From positions 1 to 58,303 of the forward strand of contig NZ_JAQGJV010000071.1 of NCBI RefSeq assembly GCF_028290435.1: 58,303 nt of DNA, given 5' to 3'. Origin of the DNA: Devosia sp. (GTDB lineage Bacteria; Pseudomonadota; Alphaproteobacteria; Rhizobiales; Devosiaceae). Positions 1 to 8,078 of this stretch are shown here, in pieces; within the stretch, counting starts at the first letter, position 1; each line of letters begins with the position of its first letter. Under the pieces are notes generated by a model that did no database searches, had not been told where the DNA came from, and was given only the letters and a program-made list of their open reading frames with translations. The position numbers were made by a program, and so were the translations under genes.

Positions 1-1
1 G

Positions 2-907
2 GGCGCGGCCGGTCTGATCATGCTGGCACTCAATCCCAGCGTGCGGCGGGCGCTGGGTGACCTGACGCTGATCATGCTGATCCTGAGCGCAGTGATTGGC
101 CTCGTCGAGGAAATTACCCATCATCGCCTGCTGCCTTACCCCTATGTGGAACTGCAATTTCGGCCGATCGGGCTGTCCGAGCATCCCCTGGCGCTGGGTG
201 CGCTGTGTGCCACCGCGGTGGGCTTCGTGGCCGTGACCAATTGGCGGCTCTGGGTTCGGGTCGCGGCGATTTTTATCCTGCTGATTGGCTGTGCGGCCTC
301 GGGCGCGCGTTTCGCACTGCTGCTGACCGCCGCCGAAATTCTGGCCCTGCTGGTCTTCGTGCGCTGGCCGCGCCTGTCGCCGCGCCATGAACGCCAGGCC
401 AAGGTTCTCGTGCTGCTGACCACGCTGATCGGCGGCGCGCTGTTGGTGTCAGCGCTGTTCGCAGCCGGATTGCTGGGCCGGTTCAGCGACACCATTTTCG
501 ACGAGAATTTCTATGCCCGCGTGAACATCTATCAGGTGTTCAACTACGTGGACTGGAAGGACATCACCTTCGGCATGAAGGCTGCCGACCTGATCGGCAT
601 CGTACGCGAGCAATTGCATTTGCCGGCTATCGAGAGCGCACCAGTGGTGCTGATCCTGCTGCTGGGCCTGCCCATTGCACTGGCCTTTGCGGTGCTGGTG
701 TTCTGGATGTTGCTGCGCCTGTTGCGCGGCGCCCCGATGCCGATCTGGATCGCCACCATCACCTTTCTGCTGGCCGCGCTGTCCAACAATACGCTATCGG
801 CCAAGACGCCGGTGGTGATGATGATCGTGGTGTTGATCCTGGCGTATAATTCAAAGCCGGTGCCGAACAGGGCGGAATTGGTCGAGGATGCGCCTCGATC
901 ACATTAA
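2..907 (+). CDS. Polysaccharide polymerase/ligase-like membrane protein (VpsF-like), 5' truncated
   Basis: The frame is open from base 2, so the N-terminus lies outside the window; the first in-frame ATG is at 20 and the stop is TAA at 905-907. The visible protein (about 300 residues) is almost entirely hydrophobic, with about seven membrane segments, a short arginine-containing motif (SGARFALLL) and a soluble loop before the last helices. This layout fits the Wzy/O-antigen-ligase superfamily, and the C-terminal part resembles VpsF-type exopolysaccharide proteins. Such proteins join repeat units in the periplasmic face of the inner membrane. A flippase gene follows on the same strand, which supports a role in repeat-unit polymerisation. 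The family call is moderate because half of the protein is missing. Confidence 0.65.
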   Translation, partial: GAAGLIMLALNPSVRRALGDLTLIMLILSAVIGLVEEITHHRLLPYPYVELQFRPIGLSEHPLALGALCATAVGFVAVTNWRLWVRVAAIFILLIGCAASGARFALLLTAAEILALLVFVRWPRLSPRHERQAKVLVLLTTLIGGALLVSALFAAGLLGRFSDTIFDENFYARVNIYQVFNYVDWKDITFGMKAADLIGIVREQLHLPAIESAPVVLILLLGLPIALAFAVLVFWMLLRLLRGAPMPIWIATITFLLAALSNNTLSAKTPVVMMIVVLILAYNSKPVPNRAELVEDAPRSH

Positions 908-957
908 GGGCATTTACTGTCCCCAGGGTTTTCGCTGGGTTAGGGGCTTGCGAAGGA

Positions 958-972
958 TTAATCCAAGGTAAA
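958..972 (+). promoter_or_regulatory. CtrA-like box (one mismatch) upstream of the flippase gene
   Basis: The sequence is TTAA, seven bases, TAAA, followed by C at 973. The CtrA consensus in alphaproteobacteria is TTAA-N7-TTAAC, so this differs at one position. It ends 29 bases before the proposed TTG start at 1002. It is one of five similar boxes found by eye in this window. Binding is inferred. Confidence 0.35.
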
Positions 973-1001
973 CGGGCTCACCATGGCCCAAGGACATAAC
1001 C

Positions 1002-2441
1002 TTGCTGCTGCGCTCCACTCTTATCTATGCCCCGGCGATCCTGCTGACGCGCATTTCGGCGCTGCTGCTGCTGGTGATTGCCACGCGGCTGATCGACCAG
1101 AGCGAATATGGCCTGCTGACGCTGGTCGTTACCGTTGGCGAGATGACCGATGTGGCGGTCACCAATTGGCTGCGCATTGCGCTGTTGCGGTTGGGGGGCA
1201 AGGGCGAGGTGAGCCGGGGGAGCCTGTTCCTCGCCGGCCGCGTGCTGCTGGCAACTACCGCGCTTGGCATTGTCATCTCGGTTGCGGGCGCAACGCTGGT
1301 GGCGCCGGAGCGCTGGGTGGAGTTCTCCATTGCTGTGTGCAGCTATCTGGTTGCGGGCTCGATCAGCCGCTTCGCGCTGACGGTGCTACAGATGCAGCAG
1401 CGCCATTCGACCTATTCGCTGCTGGAGGCGCTGCGGGCGGCGCTGCAGATGATCCTGCCGGTGGCGGCAATCTTCATCTTCCACAACTCGTTCCTGATGG
1501 TGTCGCTGGGCTCGTCATTGGGTGTGCTGATCGCCGGGGTCGTGGCCAGTATTATGGCCTTTGGCCGGGTTGCGCCTGGTCAGGCGCGGTTTACCCACCG
1601 GGCGTTCTTTGCCTTTGGGGTGCCGCTGATCGTCATGGCGCTGATGGGCTTTGGCCTCAACAGCGCCGAGCGCGTGTTTCTCAAAGTCTATTACGACGCC
1701 GGCGCGGTGGCGGTGTTCGCAGCCGCCTATGCGCTGGCGCGCCAGCCCATCGACATGGTGGCCAACGCCATCAATATGGGGGCTTTCCCCGAAGTGGTCA
1801 GCCGCTTCGACGAGCATGGCCCCTCGGCTGCCGCCGATTTCCTGTCGCATCTGATGGGTTTGATGATCCGGCTTTGCCTGCCGGTCGCGGCGCTATTAGT
1901 CGCGCTGGCTCCTGCCATCACCGAACTGGCGCTGCCGGCAGAATATCATGGCCATGTCGCCCAGCTGTTTCCGCTCATTGCCTTCAGCGTGCTCTGCGCC
2001 AATCTCACCAGCTTCGTTTATGGCGACGTGGTGCACGCCCACAAGCGGCCCTGGCTGCTGAGCATTCCCACGGCTTTGGGCTCCGTCGGCACTATCGGGC
2101 TGTCGCTGCTGCTGGTGCCGCCATATGCCGAGCTCGGCGCGGCCTCAGCGCTGGCGGGCGGTTCGCTGGTGAGCCTGGTTGCGTGTCTGGTCATCAGCGA
2201 ACGGCTGACACCCATCCCGGTGCCATGGCGCCATATCGGCGTTTCCATCGTCATTGCGCTGGCGACCGGGCTGGCGGCCAGTCTTGCTGCCGCGGCCTTG
2301 GGGCAAGTGCCGACTATTGTCAGGCTGGCTGCTGGCGGATTGCTGGGCGGCGCGGTGTTCCTCGGCCTCAACGCGCTGTTCGATCCGGCGGCCACACTGC
2401 AACTGACCGGCAAGCTAAAGGCTCGCCTGGGCATGGCATGA
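1002..2441 (+). CDS. Wzx-type polysaccharide flippase
   Basis: This 479-residue protein has 12 or more hydrophobic segments and an N-terminal pattern (RISALLLLVIATRLIDQSEYG) typical of the polysaccharide transport/MATE-like MVF group. Such proteins flip undecaprenyl-PP-linked repeat units across the inner membrane. I chose the TTG at 1002 because AAGGA at 990-994 is correctly spaced before it and no in-frame ATG gives the conserved N-terminus; the ATG at 983 is in a different frame. A CtrA-like box lies just upstream. Length is usual for the family (about 420-500). It follows the polymerase-like gene and precedes lipid/acyl-modifying genes, consistent with a Wzx/Wzy locus. A second flippase, on the other strand at 45605-47041, serves the second locus. 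Confidence 0.85.
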   Translation: MLLRSTLIYAPAILLTRISALLLLVIATRLIDQSEYGLLTLVVTVGEMTDVAVTNWLRIALLRLGGKGEVSRGSLFLAGRVLLATTALGIVISVAGATLVAPERWVEFSIAVCSYLVAGSISRFALTVLQMQQRHSTYSLLEALRAALQMILPVAAIFIFHNSFLMVSLGSSLGVLIAGVVASIMAFGRVAPGQARFTHRAFFAFGVPLIVMALMGFGLNSAERVFLKVYYDAGAVAVFAAAYALARQPIDMVANAINMGAFPEVVSRFDEHGPSAAADFLSHLMGLMIRLCLPVAALLVALAPAITELALPAEYHGHVAQLFPLIAFSVLCANLTSFVYGDVVHAHKRPWLLSIPTALGSVGTIGLSLLLVPPYAELGAASALAGGSLVSLVACLVISERLTPIPVPWRHIGVSIVIALATGLAASLAAAALGQVPTIVRLAAGGLLGGAVFLGLNALFDPAATLQLTGKLKARLGMA

Positions 2442-2622
2442 TGGCTGCACATACAATTTTACCGATTAAGAACGTTGGGATTTTGGGCGCCAATTGGCCC
2501 GCCCGATATGGCATCTTGAGCCCATTCGATGGGCCGGCCTTGCCACTGCCGCGCCCCTCGGTCGTCGATCCTCAGGTCAGCACCGCCGTCGGATCGCCGC
2601 GTTGCGGACCCAGGAGCGCTTC

Positions 2623-3618
2623 ATGATTGCCGATCTTGCCAACATCGTGGTCGAAAAGCTGTGGAGCGCCAACGGGCTCGCCGCGGGCCTGTTGTTTTTG
2701 ACGGCGTTTGGCAGTGCGCTCGTCGCCTACATCAGAATTGAAGAACACAAATCCTTGCTCGATTTTCTCAGCTTCGCCTTCCCCAAGGAGGTGATCATGC
2801 ACCCTTCGGCGCGGGCCGACGTGCTGTTCTGGATCACCAAGCGGGCGATCATGCCGTTCTTCCTGATCCCGTTCGGCTTCGGGTTTGTGGCGGCAGTGGC
2901 CTATGGCACCAACCAGCTCATCGGCGGTGTGTTCCATCTCGATGGGCCGCTGATGGCCGGCCCGGCCAGCCCGTGGATCATCGTGCTGTTCACGCTGACC
3001 ATGCTGGTGGCCTACGATATTTCCTATTACCTCTACCACGTGGCGCAGCACAAAGTGCCGATCCTGTGGGAACTGCATAAGGTGCACCACTCGGCCGAGG
3101 TCATGGTCGGCATCACCAAGGATCGCGTCCACCCGCTCGACGAATTGCTCAACCGCGCCTGGGACGGGGTCATTCCGGGCATCTGTTTCGGGCTGTGGAG
3201 CGTGATCGCGCTCGACCCGGTCGAGCTGACCATTTTCGGCATCAATGTCTACGTGATCCGCAATATCCTGATGATGGATTTCGTGCGGCACACCCATTTC
3301 AAGATTTCGTTCGGCCCGCTCGACAACGTCGTGCTGTCGCCGCACTGGCACCAACTCCATCACAGCACCAATCCCAAGCATTACGACAAGAATTTCGGGC
3401 TGTTGTTCTCGTTCTGGGATCGCCTGTTCGGGACGGCCTGCGTGCCTGAGCCCGATGAGGATTTCAAATTCGGGCTGCTGGATCGCGACCATCGCGATTA
3501 CCAGTCCCTGTTCGGGCTTTACATCATGCCGTTGCAGAAGATGGGCGGACACGTGGCCAAATGGGCCGGGCGGCGGCCTCGGGTGACCGTTCCGCCGCCG
3601 GAAAGTCCGCGGTCATGA
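2623..3618 (+). CDS. Fatty acid hydroxylase / sterol desaturase family membrane enzyme
   Basis: The 331-residue product is a multi-pass membrane protein with the di-iron histidine clusters of this superfamily: HVAQH at about 139-143, HKVHH at about 152-156 and HWHQLHH further on. Family members hydroxylate or desaturate lipids at the membrane surface. I chose ATG 2623 because AGGAG at 2612-2616 is well placed; the frame stays open upstream to 2494 but that extension looks unlike the family. Its stop overlaps the start of the next gene (ATGA, 3615-3618), so the two are probably co-translated. The true substrate is unknown. Its position inside a polysaccharide locus suggests action on a lipid carrier, a lipid anchor or an envelope lipid. 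Confidence 0.85.
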   Translation: MIADLANIVVEKLWSANGLAAGLLFLTAFGSALVAYIRIEEHKSLLDFLSFAFPKEVIMHPSARADVLFWITKRAIMPFFLIPFGFGFVAAVAYGTNQLIGGVFHLDGPLMAGPASPWIIVLFTLTMLVAYDISYYLYHVAQHKVPILWELHKVHHSAEVMVGITKDRVHPLDELLNRAWDGVIPGICFGLWSVIALDPVELTIFGINVYVIRNILMMDFVRHTHFKISFGPLDNVVLSPHWHQLHHSTNPKHYDKNFGLLFSFWDRLFGTACVPEPDEDFKFGLLDRDHRDYQSLFGLYIMPLQKMGGHVAKWAGRRPRVTVPPPESPRS

Positions 3619-4760
3619 ATGCGCATGCCGCTATTGGGATGGCGGCAGATGAACGGCTTGAGGTCGTTCAATCAGGCGAGCGGCTGGCCGAGATCGGACC
3701 CGCCTGGATGGCGCTATGGCGTCAAGCCGATGGGCTGATTTTTCAGAGCCATGCGTGGATTTCGGCCTGGTGGACCACGCTGCCGGATCATCGCGACCGC
3801 GCCTTGCGTATCGGGCTGGTCTGGAACGGCGAGCGACTGGTTGCAGTGCTGCCGCTGGCGATCAGCCGGCGCAAGGGCCTGCTCATGCTTGAATGGGCCG
3901 CCAATGCGCATAGCGACTACGAGGATGCGCTGGCCGCGCCCGACTGCGCGCCCGAGATGCTGCAGCGGTTGTGGGGGCAGATGTCCGCCTTGGGCGGATA
4001 CGATCTGGTCAGACTCAATCGGCTGTTGCCGGGCGCGTTGGCCAATGGGCTGACCGGCGCCACGGCCGGCGTCAAACTGCGGGCCAATCATCGCGAGGAA
4101 ATGAGCTATCGAGTCTCCGGCCAATGGGCGGATGGCGCGACCTGGTTCAACGAGCAGCCCAAGAAGACGCGGCAGAATTATCGGCGCGGCCGCAAGGCGC
4201 TGGACGAGGCGGGGGAGGTGCAGTTTAGGCTCTTACCACCGGATGCGCCGCTCGGGCCGGTGCTCGATCGGCTAGCGGCGCTCAAGAGCAAATGGCTGTC
4301 GGCGCGCGCCATCGAATCCGAATTGTTCGAGGATGGCGCTGTGCCGCTGTCGGCTTTGGTCGAGGCGTTGGCGCAGGCGGGCGTGTTGCATGTGTTCGTG
4401 CTGGAGAGCCAGGGCACGGTCATCGCCGTGTCGATCAATTTCGTGCAGCGCGGCAGCATGATGGCGTTCGTGACGACCTATGATCCGGACTTTGAGCGCG
4501 CCTCGCCCGGAATGGTGCTGATGATGGACTATATTCAGTGGTCGATCGATCATGGATTGCACACCGTGGATTTCCTGTGTGGCGCAGAGGCGTTCAAGCG
4601 CCGGTTTTCGACAGAGGCAGTGATGCTGAGCACGATTGCGGGGACGGGGAGTGCCAAGGGGGCGGTCGCGGAATTAGCCGACCGGACGCGCCACCAAGTG
4701 CGGGTGTTGCAGGAGCGGTGGCGGGGACGATCGGCTGCTGCACCGGAGGCAGCGGACTAA
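3615..4760 (+). CDS. CelD/BcsL-like GNAT-fold acyltransferase
   Basis: The 381-residue product resembles the CelD/BcsL acetyltransferase group (double GNAT fold) linked to cellulose and other exopolysaccharides. A central basic motif (KKTRQNYRRGRKALDEAG, about 185-202) and a C-terminal acetyl-CoA-type region (VDFLCGAEAFKRRF) fit that family. ATG 3615 overlaps the stop of the hydroxylase gene by four bases, which decides the start and implies translational coupling. The expected role is transfer of an acyl group to a sugar or amino-sugar during polysaccharide assembly in the cytoplasm. The exact donor and acceptor cannot be read from sequence. Related FemAB-like and GNAT genes occur at 14557 and 49083. 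Confidence 0.75.
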   Translation: MNAHAAIGMAADERLEVVQSGERLAEIGPAWMALWRQADGLIFQSHAWISAWWTTLPDHRDRALRIGLVWNGERLVAVLPLAISRRKGLLMLEWAANAHSDYEDALAAPDCAPEMLQRLWGQMSALGGYDLVRLNRLLPGALANGLTGATAGVKLRANHREEMSYRVSGQWADGATWFNEQPKKTRQNYRRGRKALDEAGEVQFRLLPPDAPLGPVLDRLAALKSKWLSARAIESELFEDGAVPLSALVEALAQAGVLHVFVLESQGTVIAVSINFVQRGSMMAFVTTYDPDFERASPGMVLMMDYIQWSIDHGLHTVDFLCGAEAFKRRFSTEAVMLSTIAGTGSAKGAVAELADRTRHQVRVLQERWRGRSAAAPEAAD

Positions 4761-4789
4761 ACTCCACAGACTAACGAACGCCGGACGGG

Positions 4790-4916
4790 CTCCCTCCCCC
4801 TTGAGGGGAGGGCTGGGGTGGGGGGAACGCGCGGCCTGGCGAGGTTGTCTGCCCAACTGGGCGCCGCTCCCTGTGCAACTTCCCCCCACCCTAACCCCCC
4901 CTCAAGGGGGAGGGGA
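4790..4916. repeat. Paired inverted C/G-rich palindromic element (REP-like)
   Basis: Two arms of about 35 bases face each other: 4790-4825 (core CCTCCCCCTTGAGGGGAGGG, then GGGGTGGGGGG) and 4882-4916 (the same in reverse orientation). Each arm is itself palindromic around CCCCTTGAGGGG. A 56-base spacer separates them. The element lies between the convergent ends of the acyltransferase gene and wecC, where a strong RNA hairpin could end transcription from both sides. A similar pair lies at 55181-55306. Confidence 0.7.
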
Positions 4917-4955
4917 TCAGATCGTGGCGGCGACAGCATGGGAGTCAATTCAGCC

Positions 4956-6242
4956 CTAAACCACCAGCCTTGCATCCGACTTGCGGCTCTTCTTCCAGGT
5001 CCACAGCCCGCGCGTATCGATCAGCTTCTTGTTGCTGAGGGCTTCTGGGTCGATGAAGTTGAAATGGCGGTGATCCACCAGCAATACCACCACGTCGGCG
5101 CGATCGATCGCGGTGAGCGCGTCGCGGAATTCGATGTCGAGGCCTTGCAATTGCGGGGGCAGGGCATCGGTATGGGGCTCGCTGGCGATGATCTTGTGGG
5201 CGATGCCGGCCTCGTGCAGCAGGCGCACCACTTCGACGGCCGGGCTTTCGCGCAGGTCATCGATATTGGGTTTGAAAGCCAGGCCGAGGCAGGCCACAGT
5301 CTGCTTTTTCTTGGGGTCGAGCACTGACTTGATCTCGTCCACCACCGCCTGCGGGCGGGCGCTGTTGATCTTGCGGGCGCGGGCCATGAGCTGGCTCTGC
5401 TTGGGAGCGGCGTCGATGATGAAATAGGGATCGACGGCAATGCAATGGCCGCCGACACCGGGGCCGGGTTGCAGGATGTTGACGCGCGGATGGCGGTTGG
5501 CCAACTCGATCACTTCCCACACATTGATCTTGAGATGCGTGCAGACGGCGGCAAGTTCGTTGGCGAAGGCGATGTTGACGTCGCGAAAGGCGTTTTCGCT
5601 GAGCTTGACCAGCTCGGCCGCCTCGGCGGAGGTGAGGAACAATTCGCCGGTCAGGAAACTCGAATAGAGCAGGCCAGTGGCCTCGGCCGAGCGCTTCGAC
5701 AGGCCGCCCACGCTGCGGTCGTTCTGCACCAGTTCGGTCAAAACCTTGCCGGGCAACACCCGCTCGGGGCTATAGGCGACCAGCACGTCGGCATCCTCGC
5801 CGGCGCCGGTGGGGAAGCTGAGATCGGGGCGGAGCACGGCCAGCTCTTTGCACATCGAGCGCGTGGTGCCGACCGGGGAGGTGGATTCCAGCACCACCAG
5901 GTCGCCCTTTTTCAGCACCGGCGCGATCGAGCGCGCGGCGGCGTAGACATAGGTGGTGTCGGGGCGGTGGTCCTCGGTCATCGGCGTGGGGACGGCGATG
6001 ATATAGGCGTCCGAGGTCTCAGGCTTCAGCGCGGCGCGCAGGTTGCCGTTGGAGACGACCTTCTGGATCAGGCCATCGAGATCGGGCTCCACGATGTGGA
6101 CCTCGCCGCGATTGACCCGTTCGACGACGCTCTTGTTGACGTCGACGCCAAGCACCTTCAGCCCGCGGCTGGCAAAGATTGCGCAGGTGGGCAGGCCGAT
6201 ATAGCCCATGCCGACGACACAGACGGTCTTGAAATCACGCAT
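4956..6242 (-). CDS. wecC: UDP-N-acetyl-D-mannosamine dehydrogenase
   Basis: The 428-residue enzyme oxidises UDP-ManNAc to UDP-ManNAcA using two NAD+. The N-terminal Rossmann motif is VVGMGYIGLP and the catalytic cysteine sits in GPGVGGHC, followed by IAVDPYF. The C-terminal UDP-binding domain has the usual LAFKPNIDDLRESP segment. Length matches the family. The start at 6242 (MRDFKTVC) puts the Rossmann strand at the N-terminus and gives an 8-base overlap with the upstream wecB gene, indicating one operon. A longer start at 6290 adds a non-homologous leader. UDP-ManNAcA would feed the WecG/TagA/CpsF transferase encoded at 12399. Other UDP-sugar dehydrogenases are possible, but the wecB neighbour favours this substrate. 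Confidence 0.92.
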   Translation of the reverse strand: MRDFKTVCVVGMGYIGLPTCAIFASRGLKVLGVDVNKSVVERVNRGEVHIVEPDLDGLIQKVVSNGNLRAALKPETSDAYIIAVPTPMTEDHRPDTTYVYAAARSIAPVLKKGDLVVLESTSPVGTTRSMCKELAVLRPDLSFPTGAGEDADVLVAYSPERVLPGKVLTELVQNDRSVGGLSKRSAEATGLLYSSFLTGELFLTSAEAAELVKLSENAFRDVNIAFANELAAVCTHLKINVWEVIELANRHPRVNILQPGPGVGGHCIAVDPYFIIDAAPKQSQLMARARKINSARPQAVVDEIKSVLDPKKKQTVACLGLAFKPNIDDLRESPAVEVVRLLHEAGIAHKIIASEPHTDALPPQLQGLDIEFRDALTAIDRADVVVLLVDHRHFNFIDPEALSNKKLIDTRGLWTWKKSRKSDARLVV

Positions 6243-7377
6243 CGCGCGCAAGCTCCTCGAGAATTCGCAAACTGGCCTTGCCATCGCCATAGGGATTGTG
6301 GCGCATGCTCATCTGGCCATAGGCCTCTTCATTGTCGAGCAGCCGATTGGCCTCGCTGACGATGCGATTGGTATCGGTACCGACCAGGATCGCTGTGCCC
6401 GCCCGCACGCCTTCGGGGCGTTCGGTATTGTCGCGCAGCACCAGCACCGGCTTGCCCAGCGAAGGGGCTTCCTCCTGCACGCCGCCCGAGTCGGTCAGCA
6501 CCAGATCGGCGCGCTTGAGCAGGTAGAGGAAGGGCAGGTAATCCTGTGGCTGAATCAGGTGAATACCCGCGACGTGGTCGAGGGCGGCATGGACCGGTAC
6601 CATCACTTTCGGGTTGGGATGGACCGGATAAACGATCTCGACATCGCCACGCGCAGCCAGCGTTTTTAGCGCCGCGCAGATGCGCTCTATGCCGGAGTCG
6701 AAATTCTCGCGGCGGTGACCGGTGACCAGGATCAGGCGCTTGGTTGGATCGAGGAAATCGAAGCGCTTTTCCATCGGGGCGGCAAGGCTGTCGTCGGCAT
6801 CGAAGCGCCCGCTGAAATGCAACAGCGAGTCCACCACGGTGTTGCCGGACACGAAGATGCGGCTGGCATCCTTGTTCTCGGCCAAGAGGTTATCGCGGGC
6901 TTCCGTGGTCGGCACAAAATGCCAGGCTGCGATATCGCCGATGACCTTGCGGTTCAGCTCTTCGGGCCAGGGCGAATAGAGATCGTGGCTGCGCAGGCCG
7001 GCTTCGATATGGGCCACGGGGATGCGCTTGTAGAAACTGGCCAAAGCCGCCGTCATCGCGGTGGTGGTATCGCCCTGCACCAGCACCACATCGGGCTTGG
7101 CGGCGTCGAGCACGGCTTCCATGCCCTTGAGGATGCGGGCGGTGACGTCGAACAGGCTCTGGCCGGGCGACATGATATCGAGATCGTAATGCACCGGCAG
7201 CCCGGTCATGGCGATGATGGCGTCGACCATTTCGCGATGCTGGGCGGTGACGCAGATCTCGGTATGGAAGCGGGGGTCGGCGAGGGCGTCGCGCGCCACG
7301 GGAAAGCACTTGATCGCCTCGGGGCGCGTCCCGAAGACGATGAGCAGGCGGCGCGGCGGCCGATTTTCAGGGGTCAT
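6235..7377 (-). CDS. wecB: UDP-N-acetylglucosamine 2-epimerase (non-hydrolysing)
   Basis: The 380-residue cytoplasmic enzyme interconverts UDP-GlcNAc and UDP-ManNAc. Visible family motifs are VFGTRPEAIK near the N-terminus, HIEAGLRSHD in the middle and DSGGVQEEAPSLGKP with RDNTERPE near the C-terminus. Length is typical. ATG 7377 is preferred because GTRPEAIK then lies about 15 residues in; a start at 7410 is also open. The gene is first in a two-gene operon with wecC (8-base overlap). It is divergent from the receiver-domain gene at 7552, and the 174-base gap holds both promoters. Confidence 0.94.
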   Translation of the reverse strand: MTPENRPPRRLLIVFGTRPEAIKCFPVARDALADPRFHTEICVTAQHREMVDAIIAMTGLPVHYDLDIMSPGQSLFDVTARILKGMEAVLDAAKPDVVLVQGDTTTAMTAALASFYKRIPVAHIEAGLRSHDLYSPWPEELNRKVIGDIAAWHFVPTTEARDNLLAENKDASRIFVSGNTVVDSLLHFSGRFDADDSLAAPMEKRFDFLDPTKRLILVTGHRRENFDSGIERICAALKTLAARGDVEIVYPVHPNPKVMVPVHAALDHVAGIHLIQPQDYLPFLYLLKRADLVLTDSGGVQEEAPSLGKPVLVLRDNTERPEGVRAGTAILVGTDTNRIVSEANRLLDNEEAYGQMSMRHNPYGDGKASLRILEELARDA

Positions 7378-7517
7378 TGTCGTTCTTTCTGCAGCACCGA
7401 AATTTATCACGCCTCGCGCCAGAACGGCACCAAAGCTTTGATTATCCTTAAGCTATCCGGCCATCTTGGGATTAACGATGTTCGCTTTCAACAGGGGTGT
7501 CGAGCGATGTGACATGC

Positions 7518-7532
7518 TAAACAAGACATTAA
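7518..7532 (+). promoter_or_regulatory. CtrA-like box (one mismatch) upstream of the receiver-domain gene
   Basis: The sequence is TAAA, seven bases, TTAA, then C at 7533. This is one base away from the CtrA consensus TTAA-N7-TTAAC. It ends 19 bases before ATG 7552, in the divergent gap between wecB and the receiver gene. Function is inferred. Confidence 0.35.
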
Positions 7533-7551
7533 CAACACGGATTTGACCGCC

Positions 7552-8067
7552 ATGCTGACCAAAAGAATAGCTCTGCTCGCGGCCAATCCGGCCTTTGGTG
7601 CTATTGTCGGCAGCAGCCTGCAAAGCGAAGCCCGGCTCAAGGTCTACGCCTTTCAGACGCTTGAGGCGGTGACCACCTTCATTCGTATCTCGCCGATCGA
7701 CATGGTGATTCTGGACGCCGATAGCGTGCCGGCCGATATCGCCGAGACCATCACGGCGCTGCGCGACCTGCCCAAGCGGGCGCAGCAGGATCTGGCGCTG
7801 ATGCTGCTGACGCGGGCCGAGCCGGCGTTTCACGCCGCGCTAGTGGCTCAGGGCATCGATGTGGTGCATGGCAAGCCGGTGGCGCCGGGGCGGTTGCTGG
7901 AAAGCGTGCGCAGCCAGTTGCACATGCGCGCAGCGGGCCCGATCGTGGATGGCGTTTATCGCGGGCCCGAACGCCGCCGCCATGGCGGCGCCAGCCGCAC
8001 GGCGCCTGTCATGCCCCGGCATGACAATGTGATCCAGCTGTTCGGCCGGGCCAGCAAGACAGCCTGA
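7552..8067 (+). CDS. Stand-alone receiver-domain (response-regulator-like) protein
   Basis: The 171-residue product has a single receiver-like fold of about 115 residues. The likely phospho-acceptor is Asp55 (VILDAD), with the switch Thr87 (LMLLT) and the conserved Lys108 (HGKPV). The usual N-terminal acidic pair is replaced by ALLAANPAF, so Mg2+ binding and phosphorylation may be altered. No DNA-binding or enzymatic output domain follows; the tail carries GPERRR, seen in some alphaproteobacterial signalling proteins. A TTG at 7543 is an alternative start. No sensor kinase lies in the window. Its place between wecB and a GT4 gene suggests signalling to polysaccharide production. It ends 11 bases from the convergent GT4 gene. 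Confidence 0.65.
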   Translation: MLTKRIALLAANPAFGAIVGSSLQSEARLKVYAFQTLEAVTTFIRISPIDMVILDADSVPADIAETITALRDLPKRAQQDLALMLLTRAEPAFHAALVAQGIDVVHGKPVAPGRLLESVRSQLHMRAAGPIVDGVYRGPERRRHGGASRTAPVMPRHDNVIQLFGRASKTA

Positions 8068-8078
8068 GCTGTCCGCGC

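Noticed and set aside
983..2626. A 547-codon open frame beginning at ATG 983
   Set aside because: Its product is compositionally odd (Ala, Gly, Arg, Cys, His rich) and is a shifted-frame shadow of the flippase gene, which has clear membrane segments.
2572..3552. A 326-codon minus-strand frame opposite the hydroxylase gene
   Set aside because: The sense strand has the complete histidine clusters and a good ribosome site; the antisense product is Glu, Gln and His rich without family features.
5445..6359. A 304-codon plus-strand frame opposite wecC and the end of wecB
   Set aside because: wecB and wecC have full family motifs on the other strand; the plus-strand product is a low-complexity Gln/Ala/Gly/His protein.
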